The notes under the pieces are model-generated. The model did no database searches and was not told the origin of the DNA. It worked only from the letters and a program-made list of their open reading frames with translations. 64,000 nt of DNA from Tetmemena sp. SeJ-2015 (taxonomy: Eukaryota; Ciliophora; Spirotrichea; Sporadotrichida; Oxytrichidae), in the NCBI GenBank assembly GCA_027382625.1, contig JAJKFJ010021628.1:1-64000 (forward strand). Reading direction: 5' to 3'. How positions within the stretch are numbered: position 1 is the first letter of the stretch; each line of letters starts with the position of its first letter. This document shows positions 1 to 12,300 of this stretch, in pieces. The translations under genes were made by a program, and so were the position numbers.

Positions 1-2060
1 AGGGGGGGGAAAAGGGGAAACAAAATTTTGGAAGAAAAAGGCCCCCCTTTTCAAAAAATTGGAAGGGTTTTTCCCTTTTCAGAAGTGAGGGGAAAGGGAG
101 GAAAGAAACTTTAGAAGAAAAGGAAGAGTTAAAGGAAGGGACTCAGAGAGGTCAAGGTTAAGATTAAGACTCCACTCAAAACTTTTTAGGGAGGGAGGAG
201 GGGGGCCAAGGAACCTTTGAACAGTGGGACTCAGGGTTCTTAGAACTCCCTCAGCTTCAAGAAACTTAAAGACAGCTCGCCAGACTTTAGCTCTCCACCT
301 ATCCCCTGAAATCCACCGAGAAGCAACTCGAAAACAGTTTTGGAAAGCATGAGTTAAGAAGTTCAGTTCCCCCGTTGAAGCCTAGGGGCTCGAAACAAGG
401 AAAAGGTTTCACCCAAGAGGGTGGTGGTTACAACTCCAACGAGGTCCCAAACCCTCTTTAAATAGTTTTTTCCCCAAACACCGCTGGACAGTTGAAAATG
501 AAAAAGCACTGCGCCTGAAAATCTACCCTCCAGCAAGCTTGAGGGGTTACAGCTAGACCTTGAAAAAGATGAGCCAAAGCTTCTCGCCACTTTAGGTTTT
601 TCCTTTTGTCGACTTCGAATTTGTCAGTGACAGTCCAAAAGACAGCCGCAGCTGTAAAGTAAAAGTTGAAGAAAGTTGGAAATTGAAAGTTAAGAAGTAG
701 GAGGAGAAAGTCCCAAGGTCAAGAAACAAGATGACAAAAAGTTTTGGCAAACCAGCTCTACAAGGATCTTATCGAGCAGCCTCAAGATTGAAACTGGCAG
801 AGTTTCTTTGGGGTTGGAAGGCAGGGCATGGGAAGAATGCGTGAGCTTCTCAATACGTAAGGAGTGAGTACAAAGTAGCAAGTAAGTTCTCTCTTGAGCT
901 TCATTGCTGCTATTTTAGCCAAGAACAAGATAGTTGAGCAGCTTAGATCATAAGAAAGGAAGCATTTTTAATGCCGATTTTTCTTCTTTGAGAAACTTTT
1001 CAATCTTTACCAAGACTCTGAAAGGGGAAACATTCGCAGTGGACGGAAGAAGGTCTCTTTGCACAAAGAAGAATCGTTCTTACTTATGGACAATTGCAGT
1101 CCATTCATCGCTTTTCTCAGGAGGGTACTTAAAACAAACCAAAAAAAAGCCAAAAAAGCTAATTTTCAAAGGTTGTAGTTTGTTTCTTTTTTCAAAAAAA
1201 ACCCCCCGCCCCCGCCCCCCCCAAAAAAAGAGTTACTCCCAACCCCCTGCGCTTTCCCAAAAAATTCCTTAAATCGAAAAAACCAGGGGGGCTTTTCTTT
1301 TTTTCTCCATTTTGTTTGGGAAGCTGGCAGCTTCCGGCCCTCACCGCCAAAAGATTAAGCTTTAGGGGGGGGAAAAGTAAAAGGCATTTTTGGACTTGCG
1401 TTCCTTAACCTCTTTACAGAGAGAAAATGTTCTTTAAGTTCCCTCAAGCTTTGTGGCCCGGGAGGTTTTGGCTTCTAGAAAAGGGAAATGGACTGGCAAA
1501 AAAAGCGGATTTGTCAAGCAAAAGGGCTTTGTGGGTGCTTCCAAGATTTCCAAGAGGATGGGGCTTTTCCCAAAGGGGGGGGAACCAAAATTTTCAGGTT
1601 TCGGGGATTTCGTGTTGGGAAAACAAAGAGGTCAGAGTTGAAATTCAGGGGGAAAGGCAAAGGGGAAAACTTTTTCCACCAATTCAGCGAAAATTCTTTT
1701 ACCTTGGCAAAATCTGTCCAATTTTTTTTTTGTCATTATTTAATTTATCTAAAAAACTAATTCTTCTAAAAATTCTTAAAACCTAATCGAAGTTCATTAT
1801 TTCTTAAGGCCCAGGAAATCCGGCCATAAATTTCTGTTTTTAAAACCCCGAAGCGAGGTTCGTTGGAATTTTCCAGGCTAATCTATACTTTTAAAAAAAA
1901 TTTAGCTAGGGGGAACTCAAAGGTTTGGGGAATTTTTCGCGGTTTCTGGGGGAACAGTGTTCAAAAAAAGTTTTGGAAAAATCCACCCAAGGGGAACAAA
2001 AAAAAAAAAGGCCAAACTTTTATAGATCAGCGATTCCAACTTCGTTTTGAAAATGTCAAT
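1..2060. other. Homopolymer-rich sequence without a supported gene
   Basis: Runs of A, G and C of 5-10 bases dominate, with purine-only stretches. Open frames exist on both strands but none has recognisable family sequence. The composition is unlike the AT-rich spacers in the rest of the window. It could be a low-quality contig end or a real G-rich repeat; the sequence alone does not decide. Confidence 0.6.
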
Positions 2061-2071
2061 CTTGAAATGAT

Positions 2072-2231
2072 CTAGCTCACTCTATTATTATCTAGCGAGT
2101 CATTATTTTAGCTAGCTCACTGTATTTCTACCTAGCGAGTCATAATTTTAGCTAACTCTACTCTAAATTATCTATCTCACTCTAAAATTAGCTAGAGGGT
2201 CGGATTTTCAGCTAGCGAGGTCTAGAACTAT
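2072..2231. repeat. Tandem repeat with a 20-bp period
   Basis: About eight consecutive 20-bp units, most starting CTAG, CTAA or CTAT. They alternate between a CTAGCTCACT-type and a CTAGCGAGTC-type half, so the pattern also repeats every 40 bp. The first four units are the best conserved and later ones decay. A lone similar unit (ctagctcactgttattctgg) occurs near 25,698. Confidence 0.75.
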
Positions 2232-2513
2232 CCAGCGATTCTAAGGAGACTTTTTGACCTTTCCTAATCTCTTTTGTATTTAATTTTGACTTCACCCCTG
2301 ATTCTTACAATAATTTATTGATCAGGAGAGACATTTAACTCATTTTTCTTATAAATTAAATGCAGAAAAATCACTTATTTGAATCTTATTGGGGCCTGCA
2401 TTTTTAAGGTCAATTTAATGCAAAGTTTGATGAACGAAAGGCTTGAATGTCTTATTCACAGCTTCGTTTAATATAGCTCCACTTACTAATAAAGTTCCTG
2501 GGTTTTCTCCAAT

Positions 2514-2846
2514 TATTATTCGTTCAGCCCCGATTTTTCAAAACCTTTTGAGTTTCCTTCTGTAAGGCATGGACGAACGTGGACGAAGCACTTGGCATCT
2601 GGGTTAAAACTTGGTACTGTAAGCGCTCCTTTTCGGTCGAGAATTTCTACAAAAATGTCAAAAAAAGGTAATTTTACTTTATAAAATCCCACAATTGTAA
2701 GGTAATTTATGGATTTGAACATGCCAATTATGGAGGGTTTTTGAAGCCACTTCTAAAGTTCAGTAAAAAGACTAAAAACAGTAGCTACTTACTGGGCAAG
2801 CTGACTTTCTAGCCAGTAGTCAAAAATCGGGGCTGAACGTATAATA
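2514..2846. mobile_element. 333-bp terminal-inverted-repeat element, copy 1
   Basis: The ends are a 25-bp inverted repeat (2514-2538 and 2822-2846, one mismatch) containing the core GTTCAGCCCCGATTTTT. The interior matches copy 2 at 17,781-18,113, roughly 75-80% identical by eye, and both copies are exactly 333 bp. The interior holds only a short minus-strand frame (2516-2722) with no recognised transposase, so a non-autonomous MITE-like element is the best reading. Target duplications are not clear because the flanks are TA-rich. Confidence 0.85.
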
Positions 2847-2918
2847 CCTTTGTCAAGTGCTTGCTGTCTCTTAAAGTGGATAATTTAAGAAATTTAATAA
2901 AAAATAGTGGGATGAAAT

Positions 2919-2959
2919 CTTGCAGACCGCGGGCGCTCATCTAATCTTGGGTCTGCAAG
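2919..2959. other. Hairpin: 10-bp perfect inverted repeat
   Basis: CTTGCAGACC at 2919-2928 is repeated inverted at 2950-2959, with a 21-base loop that is GC-rich on its left side. It lies 73 bp from the end of TIR element copy 1. It does not fold as a tRNA cloverleaf. Function unknown. Confidence 0.5.
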
Positions 2960-3459
2960 GACTCAATTAGCTTCGTTCTTAGCTTTTTGATTAATCCTTC
3001 ATGGCCTGGAGAGTAAACTTTGAGCCAAGAGTAGAGTCCTTAAAAATGCTCGTCGTTAAATTAATCTTTCATCTGCTTCTTAAATATCTTAATATTTTGC
3101 TATCTCTCGTTCTCTATCTAAATAATTAAATTAATATATTTAATAAGTGACTTTTTTACTCTTTGCTTGAGGAAAATTAATAAGATGCAGATATATTAAA
3201 GTTTATTCGTTGGATAATTTCATATAGTGTGTGTGTGAGAATAAACCTAATCCTATTTTACAAATTTAATTAACTTGAAAAGTGATAGAATTAAAATTAT
3301 CTAATTGATGGTTCTTAGCTAATCCCTAATGTTACATTAGGCATGCTCTATTAGGAATTCAATTTTGCCTTCTAAAGTATGAATTTACTTTAACTTCATC
3401 ATATGAAATAAAGTTGTAATGATTTAAAAAATCATGGGGACCTTGAACAACTGAAAGAT
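2960..3459. other. AT-rich spacer, nothing supported
   Basis: No frame with convincing protein-like composition on either strand; TA-rich with short poly-A and poly-T runs. Confidence 0.5.
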
Positions 3460-3575
3460 TCTTAGTGTCTCCAAAGGCATTCCTTATGAGCCGTTTGAAG
3501 AGACATTTCCATTACTCCCTTAACCTTGGTTTCCAGCTCCTTGGGGTGACGAATTTTGATTTCCCTCCGAATAAA
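3460..3575 (-). CDS. Isolated MDS-like coding piece, unknown protein
   Basis: The minus strand reads a basic, helical-looking stretch that includes IKIRHPKELETKVKGVMEMS. I do not recognise the family. The piece is short, has no start or stop of its own, and AT-rich sequence flanks both sides, so it may be one segment of a larger or scrambled gene whose other parts I could not link. Confidence 0.35.
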
Positions 3576-3946
3576 GAATTTAATTATGATCTGCTTTGGG
3601 GCTTAAACTTGCTTGAATCAGATAGTAAAATACAGAGTAAATGATTATAACTAATTATTTGAAGGAAATCATGGAATTTATCTTGGTGTGCGTTACTTAA
3701 ATTTGATAGCTTTTATTAAGTAGATTGAGATTATTTCTTCTTAATACCTAACAGCTACAAAGTTTACTCTTCTTTCTGTTGTTATAATGCCATCATACCC
3801 ATGAGCTTCTTCTTTATGCTTAGTCCTAATAGACTGACTATTTAATTTATTCTTATTAGATAAAGCTTAAAATAAGCTTGACTAATTACTTTTGCTACTA
3901 CTCCTGAATCTCATGCTCAGCCGCTCTCTTATCTTTTTCTGGGGAG

Positions 3947-4757
3947 ATGACTTGCTGGCCTCCACTCACTACACTTGTGCTTGAATTTCTCCTTGTTAGC
4001 AAAAGTCACCTTGATGGAGATGCAATCGAATTTGCTTGTTGCATTGTATTAATCATATTCATTCTGTTGGAATTAGGTTGATCTCAACAACAAAGATAAA
4101 TAATTGCATTGTCTGCTTATCTCCTCCTGCAAGTTGGTATTAATTTGATATATCAGCTTCTGGGCCACTTTTATAAATAACTATTATAAGAACTTTCCTT
4201 TCTAGAGTGAGCTGTCGGGATTGGAGTGATGGCAGGCCTTAAGGGTGAAGATGGATTACTTTTTAAACCGTTTGGATTTGAAAATACAGCCATGGAGGCT
4301 CCTAAGTAAAAGATTTAAATGGAAAATAAAAGCTGCTTACTCATAGATCCGGTATTTGAATTCTTGAATGGTGAAGCTATTTTGTCACTTTATGAACTTT
4401 GACTCGAATCTATATCATGACTATAAATATGTTGATTTACCTGATGAGTTATCGCAATCTTATGAACTGAAGATTAATCGCTTTTGAGGCATTTTGGGTT
4501 TGAGGCAACTCAAAGCTAAACTACAAGGGCCCTCTCTCTGTCGATTGGCATAATTATCTAAAAGGATTTGGTTTATTTCAAAGATATCTTGATATAAAGT
4601 TTGCAATAAATCTTTCTCCTTACCTCCAATCAAAACGGTCGAGGAAGGGAGAGGCTAACCATTTTTAATAGCAAAGGATTACAGAGAAGGGGAGTTCGGT
4701 TACTTCACGAATAATTATATTCGATTATCCTCTGTAGTTTGGTGTAGGAACCGATCA
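3947..4757 (+). CDS. Multi-pass membrane protein, partial
   Basis: Reading from ATG 3947 in the TAA/TAG=Q code gives hydrophobic segments with the cores FACCIVLIIFILLELGW, ALSAYLLLQVGINLIYQLLG and FLEWAVGIGVMAGL, followed by a charged loop. Near 4380 the frame shifts and a soluble part continues (…YVDLPDELSQSYELKI…, then …REGEFGYFTNNYIRL…) to about 4757. Two tryptophan-like positions in the membrane part are TGA. The layout of membrane helices then a tail suggests a transporter or channel. A resemblance to the N-terminal helices of Na+/H+ exchangers is only an impression. Neither a clean N-terminus nor a stop codon was found, so the gene is probably interrupted by IESs. Confidence 0.4.
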
Positions 4758-5061
4758 CTATAAAATAATTTCAGTATAAATAACAAGCAGTTTTCTTAAT
4801 TCAAATTCAATACCAAATAGAGTTCGCTTCTCTATAAAAATGGAATATCTCTTACTTTTTATTGAGTATAGTAAGATTATGGTTTGAGCTTTTATTCTCC
4901 TGTGAGCTGAATGACTGCACAGTTAGTTAAATTTATTGCTGCTGTTGTTCTTGATTATTCATTTATCAAGAAATTGAAATATTAAAATTATACATCTTCT
5001 CTACTTCTAATGATAATTAAGATTTCACTTCAGTTATTGAAAATCTTGGAGATAATGATTT

Positions 5062-6599
5062 TCAATCATATTAAATTTCATCAATAATATCTGTAGATCC
5101 TGTATTGACATGATCCCCATCTCCGAATATGGCCATTTTCCATTATGTAGGTTCTTTTACACCACCTTTAGTATCAAACTTAACAGTTCTTTAAAGAATG
5201 CTAACGCAACAATAGCCTATCCCTATTATAAATTTAGTTGTCCTCGCCTCTGGTAAAATAAGCTCATAAAAAGCAGGCACACTATTTCCATGTGAAACCA
5301 TTAAAACTACATCATTACTTTGCTTTTAAACTTAACTTTGTTAAGGTTGACTCTTTTAAAGAGTCCCTTTGATTGTTTGTTTATCTTTTGTAACCCCTGA
5401 ATATGAAATTATTTTAAAGTCATAATTGATTACTCGTTTAAAGAAGTTTAGATAGCGATCATTGTGCTCATTAAAAGGCTCTGGGTATTTCATATGATAG
5501 ACATCTTTCTCGGTTAAGTTCCTCTACTCTTTGGGATTTTCTCTGGACCAAGTATACTTTTTATTATAGGAAATCTTGATATCTTCAAGTTTGTATTCCT
5601 GTTAAAATTAAGAGAGTGTTTATGCTCTGTTGAGTGCAAGTTCTTCAATGAGAATATTGACAGCACTTGCACTCAAATGAACTTCAGATAGCTCTTCTTT
5701 TACTATAATTTCAGAGAGTAGTTTGCTCTAGGGAATAAAAAGGCGTTATAAAATTTCTTGGGCTTACGAAATGCTTTATTCTTAATTTTACGAAGCCTTG
5801 CTATCCTAATCCTCTCCTTGTTCCTCGTGTTTTTTCTCCTCTTCCTCTGAATCATCATTTTAAAACATTTAGCTGACAACCGGACTATTAGGCAAAGGAG
5901 ACTAGTAGAAATCTTGTTCTCTTTTTTGTCCATTTTCCTCTATGCCTGAGTAATTTTTCTTATATTTATTAAAATATTAAAAAAGAGTTAAGGCCTCTTA
6001 TATGGCTTCAATACTTTTAAAATCAAAGCTTTATTTTTTAAAGTATTAATTTAATTTCCATTTGAATCATGTAAATTTATTAAATTTAATAAGCAAAATT
6101 CAGTAATGCATTTTTTAAAAAATTTAATTACATCACTCTTAATAATTTTTTAGTTTCAGTTTATGATATAATAATAACTCCTGTAGCTGTTTATATGCAT
6201 CTCAAATATGGAGAAGAGTAAACCTTTTTAATGTTCCATTCACAAGCCACTTTATTTTTCTTAGGATTATCCACTTCATTATCTAAAAATAACAGAGATT
6301 AAGGAAAAGTTTAATTTGTTATGATCAGAAGAGAGGAGAGTTAATTTGTGTCTTAAAAATAGACCAGTGTGAAAAGCTTAAGCCTGGCCATGTTTCGATA
6401 GTGGAATATCCATTTCATGTTCAACCCTGGTTTCAGCTTTTTCCTCATCAGTAACTCGATTTATATCATCTAGACGTTGGCCATGCCTTATCAAAACTAA
6501 GTACTGCTAAAGAACTTAGCCTTCAACATCAGGACTACTCTTGACACTTTTTATTTGTGTCTGAGGCTGCTATTTTTAATTTTTCTATAACTTTTGCAT
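5062..6599 (-). CDS. Histidine phosphatase superfamily protein
   Basis: This is a phosphoglycerate-mutase-like (histidine phosphatase) protein. From ATG at 6599 the catalytic motif IRHGQRLDDINR appears at about residue 40. It is followed by the second arginine motif VYSSPYLRCIQTA, an acidic Q-rich insertion, and the C-terminal histidine motif VLMVSHGNSV with GDGDHV after it. Two IESs must be removed: 6283-6322 (pointer ATAA) and 5959-6115 (pointer AAAAAT). Both joins restore frame. The RHG histidine, SSP..R arginine and distal SHG histidine are all present, so the enzyme is probably active, in the group of eukaryotic UBASH3-like phosphatases; its substrate cannot be told from sequence. The frame closes at TGA 5062-5064. 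Neighbours are unrelated. Confidence 0.8.
5959..6115 (-). other. IES, 157 bp, pointer AAAAAT
   Basis: Direct repeats AAAAAT (minus strand) flank an AT-rich segment inside the histidine phosphatase gene. Excision joins the VMQLNFLKN end to the NYSGIEENG start in frame. Confidence 0.7.
6283..6322 (-). other. IES, 40 bp, pointer ATAA
   Basis: Direct repeats ATAA flank 40 bp in the histidine phosphatase gene. Excision restores the frame into the conserved SSPYLR motif. Confidence 0.75.
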
Positions 6600-7377
6600 G
6601 TTTTATATCTTAAGCTTTAATTTTACAATTATAAAAAGGACTTTAGTGACCTCTACTAATAGCAAACTAAAGGTAAACTTACATAAGTTTAATTTCATTA
6701 TCTATTTTTATCGCAAATGTTTTGACATCATAATTAAAAATGAATGATCATAATTTAAAAATCCTAATACTGAGATTTATTAAATCTTAAACTTGCCCGT
6801 TATACAAAAATAGAATATTTTCCCAAAAATTTGTCATTTAATACTAATTTATAAGGTTCAACATAAAACATTTTCACATTCAAAGTGTATTTATTTTGTC
6901 TTGAAAATAGATTATTTAATTTATTCTTTTATATATTTTCGTCATTGTCCATTATAAATATTCCAGATTCATTTATTCATTTAATATATATTTTATAGAG
7001 AGATTAATGATAAAATTTTCAATCTTTGAAATTAATTTTAATACAAATAAATAAAAAACTTTGTAATAAATATTATGTTCAAACATTAAAATGTTATAGA
7101 TATAGATAAATTAAACTAAAATCAGCTCTTAGTATTTAAACAATTATTAGATGAGCAATTGGCTTTAAATTTTTATGGATGAAAAGATTCTAAGGGTTAA
7201 AAATCTTTTTAAGGGAATATAAAACACTTTAAAATTAAGTTTCAGGAATTGCAGCTTGATTAACCTTTTAATTTTTATTTATAAATCAATTTGATTTCTA
7301 TAATATTACCAGTTAAACCAAATTTCAAAAATTATCTTTTAATTAAGAGTCTTTTAAGACCATTTTAATTAGAATTC
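6600..7377. other. AT-rich spacer
   Basis: Very AT-rich with many poly-A and poly-T runs. No coding segment or repeat supported. Confidence 0.6.
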
Positions 7378-7608
7378 TCAGAACTTGATGTGGGTTCTTG
7401 AAGCGTCAGTGTTCATCAATTCCTTATTTTTGATTCCATAGCTCTAAGCTTTAATCTTCAATCCACCATTACTGCTCTTCGATGGATTATCAAGATTATC
7501 ATTCCTTTATTCTCTATCTGACTTGCTTAGAATAATCTTCCCTATATCTTGTTTATTATTGAGGTGGCTTAGATTAGAAAGAATTTTCTTCTTTCCTCTT
7601 GAATCCAT
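7378..7608 (-). CDS. C-terminal coding segment, unknown protein
   Basis: The minus strand is open from about 7608 (ATG) to TGA at 7378-7380, giving 76 residues rich in K, N and S (…SNLSHLNNKQDIGKIILSKS… to …NTDASRTHIKF). The frame also continues upstream in an equally polar reading, so the ATG may not be the real start. No domain recognised. It lies directly downstream of EFG1 on the same strand and could be a separate small gene or one MDS of a longer gene. Confidence 0.45.
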
Positions 7609-7768
7609 TAGAATTGAAACTTCGAGTATTATTTTGAATTTGTCTTGCTAAACTAATTTCAAATTTAATTTTGATATGAAATTTACTTTGAAATTTAGCC
7701 ATTTTTGTTAAAGAACTATTTTTTGCCGTCTCTTTGTTAAAATGGTTCACCTCTCTATAATTTATAGA

Positions 7769-8941
7769 TCATAAAAGATTTAATTATATGATTGAATTTC
7801 TCTATTAAGTTTTAGGACCAGCTCCTTTGCTATTTTTTGATGTGTCCTCGTTCATTCCAGGAATAAGTTCTCCAGTCTCTGGATCTACAACTTTGCCATT
7901 TCTTTGGACGACATACTTCTTCACTGTCTTCTAATTTTTGCCATTCTAAGGTTGAGATTGTGCTTTAAGCCATTCATCTGCCTCATCCACGCCAGAGTTT
8001 CTTTCACTTTCACTATCATCATCCACTTCAAAGAAAGCATCTTGCCTCTTCAACTGCTTTGTCTTCTTCTTTATCACTTGCTCCTGCTTGACAGGATCTA
8101 ATGAATCTCCTCCCTACTCTCCATCACTCATATCCATCTTAAGCAATTCTCTTTCTCTGACTTTATTCTTTGCATCTATAGTTTGTAGGATTTTGGCCAT
8201 CATCTGAGCTCTTTATTTCTTCCCTGTTTCGCTGTCATCCTTTGGAAAGAGCGAAATATACTTCTTATGAGGAGGGTAGTTATCTATGTAGAGTAGCATC
8301 TCCCTAAAACGCTGCTTTTCTTCCTCTAGCTTAGGTATATCATTATTCACAGTGTCTGTCTTAGCCTTTGCAAGTGCAGTCTTTAAGCTTTCAAGCCTCT
8401 TGATAACCTTCTTCTTCTCAAAAAATTTGATCTTCTTATACTTGAGCTCGAACTTCTCAGCCTACTCTGCCTTCTTTTCTTGCTTCTTCAGTTCTTTCAA
8501 GTCTTTAGTCTTGCTTTGTTTAATCTCTGGGGAAAGCCCTTCTCTTTTAAGCAGTCTTTCTAAATCGCGAATCCTCTTCTTAGTAGTTGGCTGTCTTGCC
8601 TTGGCTTTGTAAATGCCGCCAGTGAAGCGATGGAATTTTCCCATCTTGAGCGTATTGCGAGGATTAGGCAGTACTTTTGGGCCTGCAGAGTCTGGGCCAT
8701 CTCCCTCAGCGTCGTCTAAATAAAAATATTTAGTTAGGGTAATTAACCCAACTGAAAGTCTTCTTTCTTGCTTTTCTTTGACTTAATCTGCTTTTCACCA
8801 TCCTATAAGAAATTGGGATAAAGAATTAATTTTCCTCCTTTATTTTTTTACCTCTTGTTAGTCAGTTGAAGATCTTCTTTGCCTCTTCTGAATTTTATCT
8901 TCTTAAGCTTCTGCAGCTGTAGTGCTCTCCTTTTTTACCAT
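7769..8941 (-). CDS. EFG1: rRNA-processing protein EFG1
   Basis: EFG1 is a nucleolar factor needed for early 18S rRNA maturation. From ATG 8941 the frame runs through a basic N-terminus, two probable GT-AG introns (49 nt, GTAAAAAAAT…TTATAG, and 32 nt, GTTAATTACC…TTTAG), then the family core LPNPRNTLKMGKFHRFTGGI followed by RQPTTKKRIRDLERLLKRE. A long lysine/glutamate coiled coil comes next, then an acidic linker and a C-terminus with VVDPETGELIPGMNED. Without removing the introns the frame also stays open, because all stop-like codons are sense here, but the spliced version is the more typical acidic/basic EFG1 N-terminus. It contains many in-frame TAA and TAG codons. The end is taken as TGA 7769-7771; a tandem TAA-TAG 13 codons earlier would be a stop only in the standard code. 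Confidence 0.85.
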
Positions 8942-9347
8942 TAAATATCAGAATTATTAATATAATACATATTTTTGCACTTGGGTACCTAATATTTACA
9001 CTTGAGAAATAAATGAACACAGAATAATGGAATTGAAGTTTTTAATAAGGATAATTAAAGTAAATATGGAAAACTAATTGCTACAAAATCCTTTCTAAAA
9101 AGAAAATTAACAATAAACAATAACGAAACAGCATAATAGGTAAGGCTTCTTTTAAAAAAGGCCTTTATTGGCTATTTTATACAAGAATATTCTTTTGCTA
9201 ATTTTATTTCTTTATATTCAATAATTCCCGATTAGAGATTTTGAACAAAATGCGAAAACAATGGTTTTTAATGATTCTGCAAATCAAAATTAATCCTCAG
9301 GGGTAATTCTCCAAATTCTAGGAAATAAGCTACCAAATAAAACACTG
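8942..9347. other. Divergent intergenic region between EFG1 and the large Q-rich gene
   Basis: About 400 bp of AT-rich sequence between two head-to-head genes, so it should hold both promoters. No specific motif is identified with confidence. Confidence 0.5.
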
Positions 9348-12300
9348 ATGCTTTTCTCTCTTCAAACGAGAAAGTTTCAATTTAGGAAAAAGGAGTCCAA
9401 GAATAAAATTCAAATGAACTCCAGAATCAATCTAAAGAAACCGAAAATTAAAAGTAGAACCATCTAAACTTATAAATTAAAGAAGGAAATTAAGAAAAAA
9501 CAGTGCAACTGCTTTTTAGAAGCTGAAGAGTCTGCACTTGCAAAACTAAATTCTCTCTCATTAGATGGAGGAGAGATTCATATCACAGATAAAAGCTTTG
9601 GCCAGAGTTTCTCAAAAGGAGTCGATTATATTTAATTAAATAATTCCATTATAATTGTGTCGATAGATATTCTAGCTAAAATGAGACCTCAGATATGCAA
9701 AGAATAACAACTAATAAAGCAAATGTTGATTCTAAGATAAAAGAAACAAGCTTGCTTAACGCTAATGACTCAACCACTAAATTCAAGAATTATAACGATG
9801 AAGCTAACTTGAATCAATTAATTACTGAATAAATTAATTTAGCTGTTATAAACTAGAACTCTTTGATATAGACATAAAATTAACAAACCGAAGATTTGAG
9901 GCATTTTAATTCAGCAATAAACAAAGTTAATTATTAGGAGGGTTAATAGCTCTCTTTCGATATGCCCTTAAGAAATGACTAAAATGAAAGCCCTTTCCAT
10001 CTTTAATCAATGCCCCCTGTCTTAAGTACTGATTCTAGGGACAAAATTGATGCACCCCTCATCACATTGACTCCCATTGAAAAGCAAGATTAGACGATAT
10101 ACACAGAACATAATGAAGACTATAAAATTGTTCTCGTAGATCATAAAGAAGAAATTTCAATAAAGGAGGAATATAAAACTCATGATTTACCCATTTGAAA
10201 TTAAGAGCTCGCTTCATAGATTCTTGATAAAACTCAATTGTAAAATATAGAAGCAGATAATGCCTCTGAATTTGATAGAAAGAGAATGAGTCTTCTCTCC
10301 ATGCCAAACAACGGAAGTGAAAGTTAGAAACTAGATGTTTAGCTAGCTAAGGGCCAGGAAACACAACCGCTTAATGTATATTCTTCTTGAGCGGAGAGTC
10401 CAATAGTTAAAAAAGGAAAACTATTGCTTGAAATTTAAGACTATGACAACAAGAGTACTATCATACAATAGTATGATATTGGGAATAGAAACTCTTCTCG
10501 AGGCTCACACAATTAAGAAAAGGGATAGTTAAACAAAGATTAGTATAATCAAGCATTGAACAACAAAGATAAGTAAAGCAAAAATAACTTAGAAGCAGCA
10601 AAGAGGATAGAAGATGGCTTCACCACTTTCAAGTCAGAGGATATTAGTAGCGATAAGTTAACAAACTCTTAAGTTGATCTCACGAAGTTTATAATTTGAA
10701 AATATTTGAAGTTTCAACTTGAAGAAGGAGACATAAATGGATTAAACACTATCGCCTAACTAAATAAAACTAACGATATGCAACTTCTGCCTTAGCATGT
10801 TCTACATAATGCTAAACTTCAGCTAAACCCTATGTCAGGTGATGATATCAGAAATAAGTTTGGAATGCTTAAAAAGAGTGGACTAAAGGGCGGACCAGTT
10901 TTGGTTAACAAAGTGGTGAGCAAGCTTGGAGGTGGTGTCGAAGGATTGGATAGAGTTACTCTAAGTTCACTTGTTTCTTCTAATGTAGAATAAATGGGTT
11001 CTTAAGGTCAAGATAAAAAGTACCTGCTACTCTTAATTAAGGTAATTGAAGTATTTTAAATTGCTAAATGCGATGCATGCAAGCAGTCAGGGAGGCTCAT
11101 TTAGAAATAAACTAGTTACACAAGGATCTGAAATAGAACTCAACTCAGCAACGATGAGGTAAAACTAGAACTAAGAAAGGCTGTAACCAAGACCACTACT
11201 TTACAGAAGAGACAGTGCTTAGAAATCTCCCATGTCAGGTTAGCAGAGGAAAGGATCAGGAGCTGTATACTCCAACCAGTAAACGCCTATTAATTATGCA
11301 TATTTGAATCTGCCATATTCGTAGCACAGTCAACTTCTGAGTCTCTTTACTATAATTAAGTTGAATTATTATAGTAAAGATCACTTTATTATGGCTTTTT
11401 ATTCAATAAGAATGACGGTAAAGATAAGCAAGACTTGCCTAAGCCCCTCCGTTTGGAGAAAGTAGATATGGAGAAGATCTATTCTTCCGCTTCAAGAGAG
11501 ATTGATGCATAGAAGATTAGATAGTTCTTCGAGATAAACCCTAAAATGCTGAAATTTGCTGATGGAATGAAACTCATCAATAGATTTGTCTTCGACAAGG
11601 GTAGCATCTACCAATAGTAAAGGATGCAAAAACTTGAGGAAAATAGCTAACTACAGCATGTTTTAGAATAGTCATATACCTTAAACAATAAGAAAGTCCC
11701 CAAAGGTAGGGCTGCAATGGCAGGTGCTAGAAATCAACTCTTAGGGTAGGAGCTATTCAAACTTGATGAAGATAAAGCTGGAGATATCTCAGATGGCTAA
11801 GGAGAAAAAACTAGTAAATTTAACAGATAGATGACTACCTTTAAAAAGCAAAAAACTATAATCAAATCATCTACCACTACTCATCATTCACCAGATATAA
11901 TCAGAGGAAAGTATTTTTAAAGCCAGATTGATGAAAGCTTGAATGAGGGTGGCGAGTAGCCAGGCCCTCTTTATTAAGAGCATCCTACTTTTAAAAACCT
12001 TCCTCTAATTCTTAAAATGTCCTAAACATCTTCTTATTTCAAGAGCAGATATAACAGCTCTTAACCAGCAAGCCCGACTTTCTTAAAAGAGCAACAACAC
12101 TAAATTGCATTCCTTCAGTTAATGAATCATCAGCAAGATCCATCTTCAAATATGTAGTATTCATCATAATTTTGTCTTTTGTAAAACATTTTAGAGTAAT
12201 TACCTTTTGGTATCCCTAAGCAGAGCTCAAGAAAGAAATTGGGCTAAAATAGTAGCAATTTGACTAACTCAACTTTGGGTATCAGAGAGCACCATTTAAC

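Noticed and set aside
5703..5933. K/R-rich open frame that looks like a basic ribosomal-type protein
   Set aside because: The frame one base over is an acidic E/D/Q-rich linker that continues directly into the histidine phosphatase domain.
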